Source: J051 sp040289295 (GTDB lineage Bacteria; Armatimonadota; Fimbriimonadia; Fimbriimonadales; ATM1). Taken from it: a stretch of DNA of 64,000 bases. The stretch lies in NCBI GenBank assembly GCA_040289295.1, contig PSLA01000001.1, forward strand, positions 62,001 through 126,000, given 5' to 3'. The notes beneath the pieces are model-generated. The model saw nothing but the letters and a program-made list of their open reading frames with translations. It was not told the origin of the DNA and searched no databases. The position numbers and the translations under genes were made by a program. The first letter of the stretch is position 1. The number at the start of each line of letters is the position of its first letter. This document shows positions 16,506-24,063 of the stretch, in pieces.

Positions 16506-17587
16506 CCTTGGGCAGCCTGTGTGCCCTCCTGGTTCGCCTTCGATTCAGGGGTGACGGTGATGTCGTAACCTGTAAGGAAACCGGCCAATCTCACGTTCTG
16601 CCCGCCGCGCCCGATCGCGAGGCTGGACTGTGAGTCCGGTACGATGACGTGCGCGGTGCGTCGTTTTCCGTCATTCGTCTCCACCTCGCCGAGGGTAATG
16701 GAGAGAACCTTCGCCGGGCTGAGTGCGTTGCCGATGTACTCAATCGGGTCTTCGCTGTACGGCACGATGTCAATCTTTTCGTCGTACAGCTCGTTAACGA
16801 TGACCTGCACGCGCGCGCCCCGTTGTCCGACACAAGCACCGACAGCATCTACGCGCTCATCGTGAGAACGCACGGCGATCTTGGTTCGATGTCCTGCCTC
16901 TCGAGCGATGCCCATGATCTCGACGACGCCGCTCGCGATCTCTGGCACCTCAACCTCGAAAAGCTTGCGCACGAGGTTGGGGTGCGTTCTTGAAACGATG
17001 ACCCGCGGGCCGCGTTTTTCGGTCTCTTGAAGCTCCAGCACGTACACGCGAATCCGGTCGTTCGGGCGATACGGCTCAGTAGGCACCTGTTCCTTCCTCG
17101 GCAGGAAGCACTCTCCCCGGCCCACGGTGAGGAGAACGTCGCCGCCGCTCAACCGACGATTGACCACGGCGCTCACAACGTCACCAACCTTGTCCTTGAA
17201 CTCTTCTCGCGTCCGCCTTCGCTCGGCGTCGCGCAGCAGTTGTTGCAGCACCTGCTTGAACGTGCTCGCAGCGATTCGGCCGAACGTCTCGGGCGAGATG
17301 GGTGCGGGGATGAAGTCTCCTATCTCTACGTTTGGGTCCCGCCGTCGAGCCTCGTCAATCCCGATTTGGAAGAAGTGGTTGGTAACGTGACCGACGACCT
17401 CCTTCTCGCAGACGGCTTGAAGGTCTCCGGTTTCGAGGTCAATCTTTACGGTTACGTCACCGCTTGCGCCGACGTGGCGTTTGTAGGCGGCAGCGAGGGC
17501 GCGCTCCAGTTCACCCTGGAGGTCCGCCATGGACAGGCCGCGCTCCCGCGCGATCTGCTGCATGGTTTCAAAAAGTTTTCGATCCAT
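16502..17587 (-). CDS. nusA: Transcription termination/antitermination factor NusA
   Basis: NusA binds RNA polymerase and nascent RNA. The 361-residue protein has the N-terminal domain (FETMQQIARERGLSMADLQ), an S1 domain (VLLTVGRGECFLPRKEQVP), KH1 (VGACVGQRGARVQVIVNEL with EKIDIVPYSEDP) and KH2 (AIGRGGQNVRLAGFLTGYDI). C-terminal acidic repeats are absent, as in many non-proteobacterial NusA proteins. The start ATG 17587 gives MDRKLFETMQQ; the frame is open upstream but with no homology. rimP, the usual upstream neighbour, is missing: an extended -10 promoter lies directly upstream instead. Confidence 0.96.
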   Translation of the reverse strand: MDRKLFETMQQIARERGLSMADLQGELERALAAAYKRHVGASGDVTVKIDLETGDLQAVCEKEVVGHVTNHFFQIGIDEARRRDPNVEIGDFIPAPISPETFGRIAASTFKQVLQQLLRDAERRRTREEFKDKVGDVVSAVVNRRLSGGDVLLTVGRGECFLPRKEQVPTEPYRPNDRIRVYVLELQETEKRGPRVIVSRTHPNLVRKLFEVEVPEIASGVVEIMGIAREAGHRTKIAVRSHDERVDAVGACVGQRGARVQVIVNELYDEKIDIVPYSEDPIEYIGNALSPAKVLSITLGEVETNDGKRRTAHVIVPDSQSSLAIGRGGQNVRLAGFLTGYDITVTPESKANQEGTQAAQG

Positions 17588-17664
17588 CGCTTCCCCGGCA
17601 CTCTGCTGACAAAAAAGGGACGGCCGGAGAGCCATCCCCCTGAATCCCCAGATGCGCCGCACAT

Positions 17665-17673
17665 AGTATAGCA
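17665..17673 (-). promoter_or_regulatory. Extended -10 promoter of nusA-ylxR-infB
   Basis: On the minus strand the sequence reads TGCTATACT: a TGn extension plus a -10 hexamer TATACT (17665-17670). The start site would be near 17658, giving a 5' leader of about 70 nt before nusA. No good -35 is seen, which fits an extended -10 promoter. Confidence 0.55.
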
Positions 17674-17713
17674 TGCCGGGCACCCGGCGGGGATGGCAAT
17701 CTCTCCCGCCAGG

Positions 17714-17719
17714 TAAACT
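17714..17719 (+). promoter_or_regulatory. -10 element TAAACT, 6 nt before GTG 17726
   Basis: TAAACT followed by 6 nt and then GTG, with no Shine-Dalgarno sequence, suggests a leaderless mRNA for the response regulator. Confidence 0.45.
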
Positions 17720-17725
17720 TTCGAC

Positions 17726-18301
17726 GTGAGCCGCCTCCGCGTCCTCGTGGCGGACGACGACCCTATCATCCGCCTTGATCTCAAACAGATGTTGGCGAAC
17801 CTCGGCTATGAGGTGGTCGCCGAGGCCGGTGACGGCAACGAGGCGGTGCTTCTCGCGCGCTCGGTCAAGCCCGACGTGTGCGTCCTAGACGTTCGCATGC
17901 CGGAACGAGACGGCATCTCAGCCGTCGCGGAACTCGTCGCGGAAGGCATATCCGCAGCCATCGTGCTGACTGCCTACAACGACCAGGAACTGGTGCAGAA
18001 AGCCACGGATGCTGGCGCATTCGCTTATCTCATCAAGCCGTTCAAGCCTCAAGACCTGCCACCCGCCATTGAGGTCGCCGTCTCTCGCTTTCGACAAACC
18101 CAGGCGCTCCACAAGCAGGTCAAGGAGCTGAACCAGCGCCTGGAAGCACGCAGAGTAATCGAGAAGGCGAAGGGCGTGCTCATGCGCAGGCAAGGTATCT
18201 CGGAAGAGGAAGCCTACAAGCGAATCCGACAGCGCAGCATGGAAACACGGCGGAGCATGCGCGAGGTCGCTGAGGCGATACTGATGACGGGGGACATGTG
18301 A
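17726..18301 (+). CDS. Response regulator with ANTAR RNA-binding output domain
   Basis: The receiver domain (about residues 1-120) contains the acidic pair DDD, the phospho-acceptor Asp in CVLDVRMPERDG, the switch Thr in IVLTAYN and Lys in LIKPFKP. A coiled linker (QALHKQVKELNQRLEARRVIEKA) leads to the ANTAR domain KGVLMRRQGISEEEAYKRIRQRSMETRRSMREVAEAIL. ANTAR proteins bind tandem RNA hairpins and cause antitermination. No sensor kinase is adjacent. The gene lies 55 bases upstream of the BMP/ABC importer genes, so it could control them; that is inference. Confidence 0.93.
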   Translation: MSRLRVLVADDDPIIRLDLKQMLANLGYEVVAEAGDGNEAVLLARSVKPDVCVLDVRMPERDGISAVAELVAEGISAAIVLTAYNDQELVQKATDAGAFAYLIKPFKPQDLPPAIEVAVSRFRQTQALHKQVKELNQRLEARRVIEKAKGVLMRRQGISEEEAYKRIRQRSMETRRSMREVAEAILMTGDM

Positions 18302-18319
18302 CCACGATTCTGATTGTGG
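18302..18319 (+). other. Hairpin between the ANTAR regulator and the importer operon
   Basis: CCACGAT (18302-18308) pairs with ATTGTGG (18313-18319) over a TCTG loop, directly at the regulator stop codon. A second weak stem, TCAG/CTGA with a 6-nt loop, sits at about 18327-18340. Together they could be an attenuator, but the loops do not match the known ANTAR target pattern (A at loop position 1, G at 4). Confidence 0.35.
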
Positions 18320-18356
18320 GCATTCCTCAGGCAGAACTGACAACGGAGGAAGGATA

Positions 18357-19376
18357 GTGACGGTACGACGAACCAGAATATGGCTTGCTGCGGTGGGAAC
18401 GGTCGCTCTCTTGGCGGGTTGCACCGGCGGAAGCGACCGGGGGAGCAACCTCGCCTCCGAGAAGGGCGACGACGATGGAGCGTTCAAAGTCGCACTCATC
18501 ACGCCGTCGCCAGTCAACGACTCAGGTTGGAGCGCCCTTGCGTATCGGGGCCTCGAGGCGATTCGGGTGAACCTCGGCGCAGAGGTCAGCAATGTGGTCG
18601 CTTCCACGCCAGCCGACATCGAGGACGCGATGCGCTCGTTCGCCCAAAAAGGGTTTGACCTCATCATTGGCCACGGCTACGAGTACAACCAACACGCTAT
18701 CAAAGTGGGCAAGGAGTTCCCTAACACCGTATTCGTCAGCTCGTCCGGCGATCAAACGGCGAAGAACGTCGGCGCCTTCCGATTCTATCTCGAGCAAGGC
18801 ACCTATCTCTTGGGAGTGCTGGCCGCGAAACTGTCGAAGTCTGGCGTGGTCGGCATGGTAGGAGGCCCGGACATCCCCAGCATCGAGAGCACGTTTCAAG
18901 CGTTCGAGGCAGGAGCCAAGGCAGAACGGCCCGACATCACGGTTCTCAAAGCATACACGGGCTCGAATGGCGACATCGGTGCCGCTAAGCAGCAAACTCT
19001 CGCATTCATCAACCGAGGGGCAGACATCATCATTCACCAAACCAACGCCGCGGCGGCGGGCGTGTTCGAGGCCTGTCGTGAACGGAAAGTGTGGGCATTC
19101 GGAACGAACAGCGACCAGTCCTCGGTTGCTCCGGACGTGGTGCTCGCGAGCGCGGTGATTCGTGCGGATACGGTGTTCACCGACCTTGCCGCCCGCGTGC
19201 GGGATGGCAAGTACTCCGGAGCCGTCGAACTTGTGGGAGTCAAAGAGGGCGCCATCAACGTCGTATTCAACCCTAAACTGCTTGACAAGATTCCAAAAGA
19301 GTATCAGGACATTTTAACAAGACAGTTCGCTGAGATTATGAGCGGCGATCTCGTCGTGCCCAAGTTGGAGTTCTGA
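18357..19376 (+). CDS. BMP-family substrate-binding lipoprotein of an ABC importer
   Basis: Basic membrane protein (BMP/PnrA) family proteins bind nucleosides or related molecules for ABC import. The 339-residue protein has a lipoprotein signal peptide with lipobox LLAGC (Cys near residue 21), then the BMP fold: VALITPSPVNDSGWSALAYRGL, DLIIGHGYEYNQHAIKVGKEFPN and ADIIIHQTNAAAAGVFEACRE. Start GTG 18357 has GGAGGAAGGAT upstream. It is followed after 2 bases by the ATPase gene and then two permeases. Nucleoside specificity is inferred from the family and from the permease type. Confidence 0.92.
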   Translation: MTVRRTRIWLAAVGTVALLAGCTGGSDRGSNLASEKGDDDGAFKVALITPSPVNDSGWSALAYRGLEAIRVNLGAEVSNVVASTPADIEDAMRSFAQKGFDLIIGHGYEYNQHAIKVGKEFPNTVFVSSSGDQTAKNVGAFRFYLEQGTYLLGVLAAKLSKSGVVGMVGGPDIPSIESTFQAFEAGAKAERPDITVLKAYTGSNGDIGAAKQQTLAFINRGADIIIHQTNAAAAGVFEACRERKVWAFGTNSDQSSVAPDVVLASAVIRADTVFTDLAARVRDGKYSGAVELVGVKEGAINVVFNPKLLDKIPKEYQDILTRQFAEIMSGDLVVPKLEF

Positions 19377-19378
19377 AC

Positions 19379-20726
19379 CTGGAGATTCAAGTCCGCGCGG
19401 TCACGAAGCGTTTCGGCGACGTCGTCGCCCTTAGCGAGGCGTCGCTGACGATCCGTACCGGCGAAGTTCACGCCCTGCTCGGCGAGAACGGCGCGGGCAA
19501 AACCACGCTCGCCTCCATTCTTTCAGGTAACCTGCAGCCCACATCGGGCGCACTGATCGTTGACGGACGAAACGTGCGCTTCCGGGACGCGGGGGTGGCG
19601 CGCAACTTTGGCATCGACATAGTGCACCAGCACTTTATGCTAATTCCTGCGTTCACCGTTGCCGAAAACCTCGCTCTGTTTGGCGCGACGGATGGCGTGT
19701 CAGAGTTAGACGTTTCACCCGACGCGATTGTGCGCGACCTGTCGGTCGGCGAACAACAGCGGGTGGAGATTGCGCGGGCGCTTGCGTCCGGGCGCGCAGT
19801 CGTCTTGTTCGACGAGCCGACAGCCGTTCTCACGCCTGACGAGTCGCGTCAGTTGCTTGATCGCCTGCGCCGCCTTGCGGACGAGGGCAGGGGCGTTGTC
19901 CTCATCACCCATCGAGTGGAGGAAGCGCTCGCTGTCGCCGACCGGATCACTGTTCTTCGCGGCGGAAAGGTAGTGCGTCAGTTGACCCCACGGGAGGCAA
20001 CCGAGGAAACTCTCAAGACCCTTATCGCAGGTGGCGAGGTGCAGCTGGAGGTAAGCAACGGCGAAAGCCACCCAACTGACGAGATTCGGGTTCTCGCGCA
20101 GGACGTGTGCGTCAGAAGCGATAGGGGGCACATCGCGGTCGCGGGGGTTACCCTATCGATTAGAGCCGGCGAGGTGGTGGGCGTCGGAGGCGTTGACGGG
20201 AATGGGCAGCTGGAATTGGCGGAGGCGATCGCAGGCGTCCGAAACTATGAGTCTGGAGCCGTGAAGACCACAGGAAACGTCGCCTACATACCAGCAGACC
20301 GCAACCGAGACGGCCTTGCGCTCTTGATGACCGTTCTCGACAACCTTCTGATCGCGGGACATCGCAGGAGGAACCTCCGCGTCGGCCCGCTTTTGCATCC
20401 TCGGCGAGTCCTACAGTGGGCGCGTTCCGTCCTTCGGCGGTACCACGTTCGCCCCCAAAGGATCGACCTCCCCCGCCCTCAGCGGCGGCAATCGGCAGAA
20501 GCTCCTCGTTGCGCGCGAGCTGGACGCCAAGCCTGATGTTATCGTCGCTGTCCATCCAACAAGAGGCCTCGACGTTCGGGCAAAGGCGCAAGTCCATCGC
20601 ATGCTTCAAGAGGCGAAGGTGCGCCGCTGCGCCATTCTCCTCGTCAGCGCCGACCCTGACGAACTCTCTTCCCTATCAGACCGCACCCTCGTCATGAGCC
20701 GAGGGCGGTGCAAGGACAGCACGTGA
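19379..20726 (+). pseudogene. ABC importer ATPase (two nucleotide-binding domains), CTG start and frame broken near 20452-20474
   Basis: A sugar/nucleoside-type ATPase with two fused nucleotide-binding domains. First domain: Walker A LLGENGAGKTTLASILSG, signature LSVGEQQRVEIARAL, Walker B VVLFDEPTAVLTPDE. Second domain: the family's degenerate Walker A GVGGVDGNGQLELAEAIAG and ADRNRDGL. The frame containing these ends at 20536 in an unlike Arg/Pro-rich tail. The expected continuation (ALSGGNRQKLLVARELDAK, VAVHPTRGLDV, LLVSADPDELSSLSDRTLVM) is intact in another forward frame up to TGA 20726. Removing one C from either C5 run (20452-20456 or 20470-20474) restores one 448-residue protein. No ATG, GTG or TTG precedes Walker A in frame; CTG 19379 has GGAG 8 nt upstream and fits the family N-terminus. 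The frame break may be a sequencing indel, because the downstream permeases are intact. Confidence 0.85.
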
Positions 20727-21730
20727 GGCTCATCCCCATCCTACTCGGCTTATTGCTAACCCTCGCGCTCACCCTCGCCGCGTTCGGTTTGCCTGTCCTC
20801 GATTCGCTCGGCCATCTATGGGAAGGGGCGCTGGGCGATAAGTTCGCCATTCACCGCACGCTCGTCAAGGCAAGCCCCCTGATACTCGCCGGCCTCGGCA
20901 TGGTCGTAGCGTGGCGGGGCGGCATGTTTAATATTGGCGGCGAGGGGCAGCTCCTCATGGGCGCGTCAGCGGGGGCGATCACGTATCACCTCCTCAGCCG
21001 AATCCAAGGTCCCGCGCTAACTGTGCTGGTGTTAGCCGCGTGTTGCCTGGCGGGCGCGTTGTGGGCCTGCATTGCCGCGCTTCTCTACACGAAACGAGGC
21101 GTCAACGTAGTTATCAGCACGATCCTCCTGAACTTCGTCGCAATTCATATGGTGTCGTACCTCGTGCGCGGGCCGCTCCAGGCAGTGGGCGAGACAATCC
21201 CTCAGACGACGCCCCTGCCGGCAAGCGCAATGTTCCAGCGCCTCGACCCGCAAAGCAGCTTGCACACCGGGTTGTTCATCGCCCCGCTGCTCGCCCTAAC
21301 CGTGCACGTGTGGCTGAAGTTGACCGCGTCGGGCTTTCAATTACGCTTGGTAGGGCAGAACCCGTCGGCGGCTCAAGCGGCACGGATACCGGTCGCGCAA
21401 ACGCAGGTGCTCGCCCTCACCGTCAGGGGCGCGCTGTGCGGCCTTGCGGGAGGTGTCGAGTATGTCGGCGTCAGTGGCTACCTCTTCGACGGCTTTTCAC
21501 CCGGCTGGGGGTACTTGAGCATCGCGGTCGCGCTTCTGGGTGGCCTGGAGGCTTGGGGCGTGGTGCTTTCGGGCCTCTACTTCGGAGCGCTTGTCGCCGG
21601 TTCGAGGAACCTCGAGGCATTCGGTGGTGCGTCCTCCGCATTTGTGTATGCGGTGCAGGGCATTGCGGTGATTGCGTTCGTCGCGCTGCAACAATGGGCG
21701 CGCCGGAAGGTTGAGAGGACCGCTTCATGA
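20723..21730 (+). CDS. ABC importer permease 1 (BranchP/nucleoside type)
   Basis: An integral membrane permease of the BPD_transp_2 family (YufP/RbsC-like), about 335 residues with 8-10 hydrophobic helices. GMFNIGGEGQLLMGA and RGVNVVISTILLNFVA are typical of nucleoside/BMP importer permeases, and VGQNPSAAQAARIPVAQTQVLALTVRGALCGLAGG is the coupling region. I place the start at GTG 20723, which overlaps the ATPase stop (GTGA) and has AAGGA 6 nt upstream; a GTG at 20708 would add 5 residues. Its end overlaps permease 2 by 4 bases. Confidence 0.9.
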   Translation: MRLIPILLGLLLTLALTLAAFGLPVLDSLGHLWEGALGDKFAIHRTLVKASPLILAGLGMVVAWRGGMFNIGGEGQLLMGASAGAITYHLLSRIQGPALTVLVLAACCLAGALWACIAALLYTKRGVNVVISTILLNFVAIHMVSYLVRGPLQAVGETIPQTTPLPASAMFQRLDPQSSLHTGLFIAPLLALTVHVWLKLTASGFQLRLVGQNPSAAQAARIPVAQTQVLALTVRGALCGLAGGVEYVGVSGYLFDGFSPGWGYLSIAVALLGGLEAWGVVLSGLYFGALVAGSRNLEAFGGASSAFVYAVQGIAVIAFVALQQWARRKVERTAS

Positions 21731-22611
21731 GCGAGCTCCTCGGCGTTATCGGCGCCATGCTGTCACTCGGCACTCCACTCGTCATCGCGGCAACCGGGGA
21801 AACGATTTCAGAGCGCGCCGGAGTGCTGAACATCGGCCTGGAGGGCGCGATGCTCGCCTCGGCGTACGCGGGCTTCTACACTTCCTGGCAAACCGGGAGC
21901 CCGTACCTCGGCCTGCTCGCAGGCTGCCTCGTGGGGGCGCTCGTGCTGGGGGGAACCGCGCCGCTGGTGCTGCACCTCGGCGCTGACCAGGTTGTCGTAG
22001 GTACAGGAGTGAACCTGCTCTGCTTGGGCGTCACGGGCACGTTGTTCGTGATGGCATTCGGTCGCGCAGGGCAGTTGGTGCAAGTTCCCACGGTCGGAAA
22101 GTTCGCGGGGGACCTCAGCCTGAATGTCGTGATGCTTGCCGCCCCTGCGCTCGTATACCTGAGTTGGCGCCTCCTTTTTCGCACTGATTGGGGCCGCGCG
22201 CTTCGTGCAGCCGGTGAAATGCCGGAAGCCGCAACAGCCGCCGGCTGGTCGGTCTACCGCCTCCGTCTGCAGGGCATCCTCGCATCTGGGCTCACGGCTG
22301 GTCTGGCGGGGGCGTACCTGAGCGTCGCGCAAACGAACTCCTTTGCGGAAAACATGACGGCAGGGCGCGGGTTTGTCGTGATTGCGGCGGTAACATTCGG
22401 GCGATGGACCCCGCTCGGAGCAGCCGCCGCGGCAATGCTGATCGCATTTGCCTATGGTCTACAGTTCTTGATCAAAGCGTATTCCTTGCCGCTGCCGTAC
22501 CAGCTGTTCGACGCGCTGCCGTATCTGATTGCGCTCGGCGTACTGGTGGGCAGTGGGCGAGGCAAAGCAGGCCCCGCGGCTCTCGCAATGCCCTACAAGG
22601 AGCACCGGTAG
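21727..22611 (+). CDS. ABC importer permease 2 (BranchP/nucleoside type)
   Basis: The second permease of the same family (YufQ-like), 294 residues. ERAGVLNIGLEGAMLASAYAGF matches the conserved N-terminal motif, and TDWGRALRAAGEMPEAATAAGWSVYRLRLQG is the cytoplasmic coupling loop. ATG 21727 overlaps the previous stop (ATGA), so the two subunits are translationally coupled and probably form the heterodimeric channel. A GCTCGC-family repeat and 49 bases separate it from the pterin operon, so read-through is possible. Confidence 0.92.
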   Translation: MSELLGVIGAMLSLGTPLVIAATGETISERAGVLNIGLEGAMLASAYAGFYTSWQTGSPYLGLLAGCLVGALVLGGTAPLVLHLGADQVVVGTGVNLLCLGVTGTLFVMAFGRAGQLVQVPTVGKFAGDLSLNVVMLAAPALVYLSWRLLFRTDWGRALRAAGEMPEAATAAGWSVYRLRLQGILASGLTAGLAGAYLSVAQTNSFAENMTAGRGFVVIAAVTFGRWTPLGAAAAAMLIAFAYGLQFLIKAYSLPLPYQLFDALPYLIALGVLVGSGRGKAGPAALAMPYKEHR

Positions 22612-22615
22612 CACA

Positions 22616-22639
22616 GGGAGGGCGAGCCTCCGGCGAGCC
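22616..22639 (-). repeat. GCTCGC-family repeat copy
   Basis: On the minus strand it reads GGCTCGCC-GGA-GGCTCGCC then CTCCC: two 8-nt direct repeats three bases apart. It lies between permease 2 and the PTPS gene, just before that gene's ribosome-binding site, and matches the copies at 13.7 and 61.3 kb. Confidence 0.65.
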
Positions 22640-22660
22640 GTGGCAAGGAGCAACCGTAGC

Positions 22661-23497
22661 ATGAGGCTGACACGAATCGCCCGCTTCTCCTGCGGGCACA
22701 GGTTCTGGAACCCGGAGTGGAGCGACGACGAGAACCGCCGCGCGTTCGGACAGTACGCTTCACCCTATAACCACGGCCACAATTATCTCCTTGAAGTAAC
22801 GGTGGAAGGAGCCGTACGTCCTGAAACCGGTATGGTGATTAACATCGGGGACGTGAAGAAAGACATCGTCGAGCAGGTAGTACATGCGCTCGATCGGAAG
22901 AGCCTTAACGACGAGGTGCCCCCGTTCGACCGAGTCGCTCCGAACCTTGAGAACCTTATTCGTTGGATCGCAAATCGGATCCCCGCGCCCGGAGGAGCTA
23001 AACTGTGCAGGTTGCGACTGTATGAGATGCAGGACTTCTACGCGGAATTGTCATTCGACGCTGGCGACGCGAAGGGGGAGCGCAAAGTGCTGACCCTGAC
23101 GCGCGGCTACCACTTCTCCGCTTCGCACCGGCTGCACAACCCCCAACTGTCCGACGAAGAAAACCGCGAGCTGTTCGGAGCGTGCAACAACCCACACGGT
23201 CACGGCCACAACTACGAGATGGAGGTTACCGTCGGCGGCCAGATGGACGAAACCACAGGAATGATCGTGGATATTGACGCCCTGGATGAAGTGGTGATCC
23301 GAGAAGTCGTTGAGCGCTACGATCATCGGAACCTGAACATGGAGTTGCCCGAGTTCGCCGACAAGAACCCGACCTCCGAGGCGCTACTAAAAGAAATTTG
23401 GAACCGCCTCGAGCCGACCGTTCCAGCCAAACTGGTGCGTGTGGTTTTGAAAGAAACACCGAGAAACGTGTTCGAATACACCGGAGGTGATGCGTGA
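22661..23497 (+). CDS. Tandem 6-pyruvoyltetrahydropterin synthase/QueD-family protein
   Basis: Two PTPS domains in one 278-residue chain. Single-domain enzymes of the family convert dihydroneopterin triphosphate to pyruvoyl- or carboxy-tetrahydropterin. The C-terminal domain has zinc His156, His181 and His183 (HGHGHN), catalytic Cys175 (FGACNNPHG), His222 (YDHRNLN) and the Glu of KETPRN. The N-terminal domain keeps the zinc-like residues His13, His38 and His40, but Cys is replaced by Tyr32 and the catalytic His by Arg79, so it is probably structural or regulatory. ATG 22661 has AAGGAG 10 nt upstream. It overlaps folE (GTGA), which makes the substrate. Confidence 0.92.
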   Translation: MRLTRIARFSCGHRFWNPEWSDDENRRAFGQYASPYNHGHNYLLEVTVEGAVRPETGMVINIGDVKKDIVEQVVHALDRKSLNDEVPPFDRVAPNLENLIRWIANRIPAPGGAKLCRLRLYEMQDFYAELSFDAGDAKGERKVLTLTRGYHFSASHRLHNPQLSDEENRELFGACNNPHGHGHNYEMEVTVGGQMDETTGMIVDIDALDEVVIREVVERYDHRNLNMELPEFADKNPTSEALLKEIWNRLEPTVPAKLVRVVLKETPRNVFEYTGGDA

Positions 23498-24063
23498 CCG
23501 ACCGTCTCCAAGAGGTGTACCGTCGGCTCCTGGAAGAGATTGGCGAAGACCCCAGTCGGGAAGGGCTCGCCAGGACGCCCAGTCGCGCGGCGAAGGCGAT
23601 TCGCTTCCTAACGCGCGGCTATCAGCAGAGCCTCGTCGACATTGTGAACGGCGCGGTATTCACCGAGAACCTTGAGGACATGGTCATCGTGCGCGACATT
23701 GAGTTCTTCAGCCTCTGCGAGCACCACTTACTGCCGTTCTTCGGCTTCGCCCACGTCGGCTACATCCCGAACGGCAAGATCATCGGCATCAGCAAGATCG
23801 CGCGGATCGTGGATATGTTTGCGAGGCGCCTCCAGGTGCAGGAGCGCATGACGCAACAGGTCGCCGAGGCGCTACACGAGACTCTGGAACCTCGCGGCGT
23901 CGTGTGCGTCTCCGAAGCAAAGCACCTGTGCATGATGGCGCGGGGCGTTGAGAAGCGCGCTTCCAACGTCTTAAGCAGCTACCTGACGGGCGTGTTCCGC
24001 GACAACCCCCCCACACGGCAGGAGTTCTTCGAGTTGATTCAACAAAGGAGGACGTATCTCTGA
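23494..24063 (+). CDS. folE: GTP cyclohydrolase I
   Basis: Converts GTP to 7,8-dihydroneopterin triphosphate, the first step in folate, queuosine and biopterin synthesis. At 189 residues it has the normal length. Visible motifs are SLCEHHLLPFFGFAHVGYIPNGKIIGISKIARIVD and RGVVCVSEAKHLCMMARGV; zinc ligands are Cys and His in CEHH and Cys in HLCM. GTG 23494 overlaps the PTPS stop. Its own stop TGA overlaps the CTG start of the SDR, and AGGAGG near the end serves that gene. Confidence 0.97.
   Translation: MTDRLQEVYRRLLEEIGEDPSREGLARTPSRAAKAIRFLTRGYQQSLVDIVNGAVFTENLEDMVIVRDIEFFSLCEHHLLPFFGFAHVGYIPNGKIIGISKIARIVDMFARRLQVQERMTQQVAEALHETLEPRGVVCVSEAKHLCMMARGVEKRASNVLSSYLTGVFRDNPPTRQEFFELIQQRRTYL

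Noticed and set aside
18302..18345. ANTAR target RNA motif
   Set aside because: The hairpins exist, but the loops lack A at position 1 with G at position 4, so I kept it only as a generic structure.
20416..20697. A separate 93-codon gene overlapping the end of the importer ATPase
   Set aside because: Ser/Pro-rich shadow frame; the frame with LSGGN and the Walker B-like region is the real continuation.
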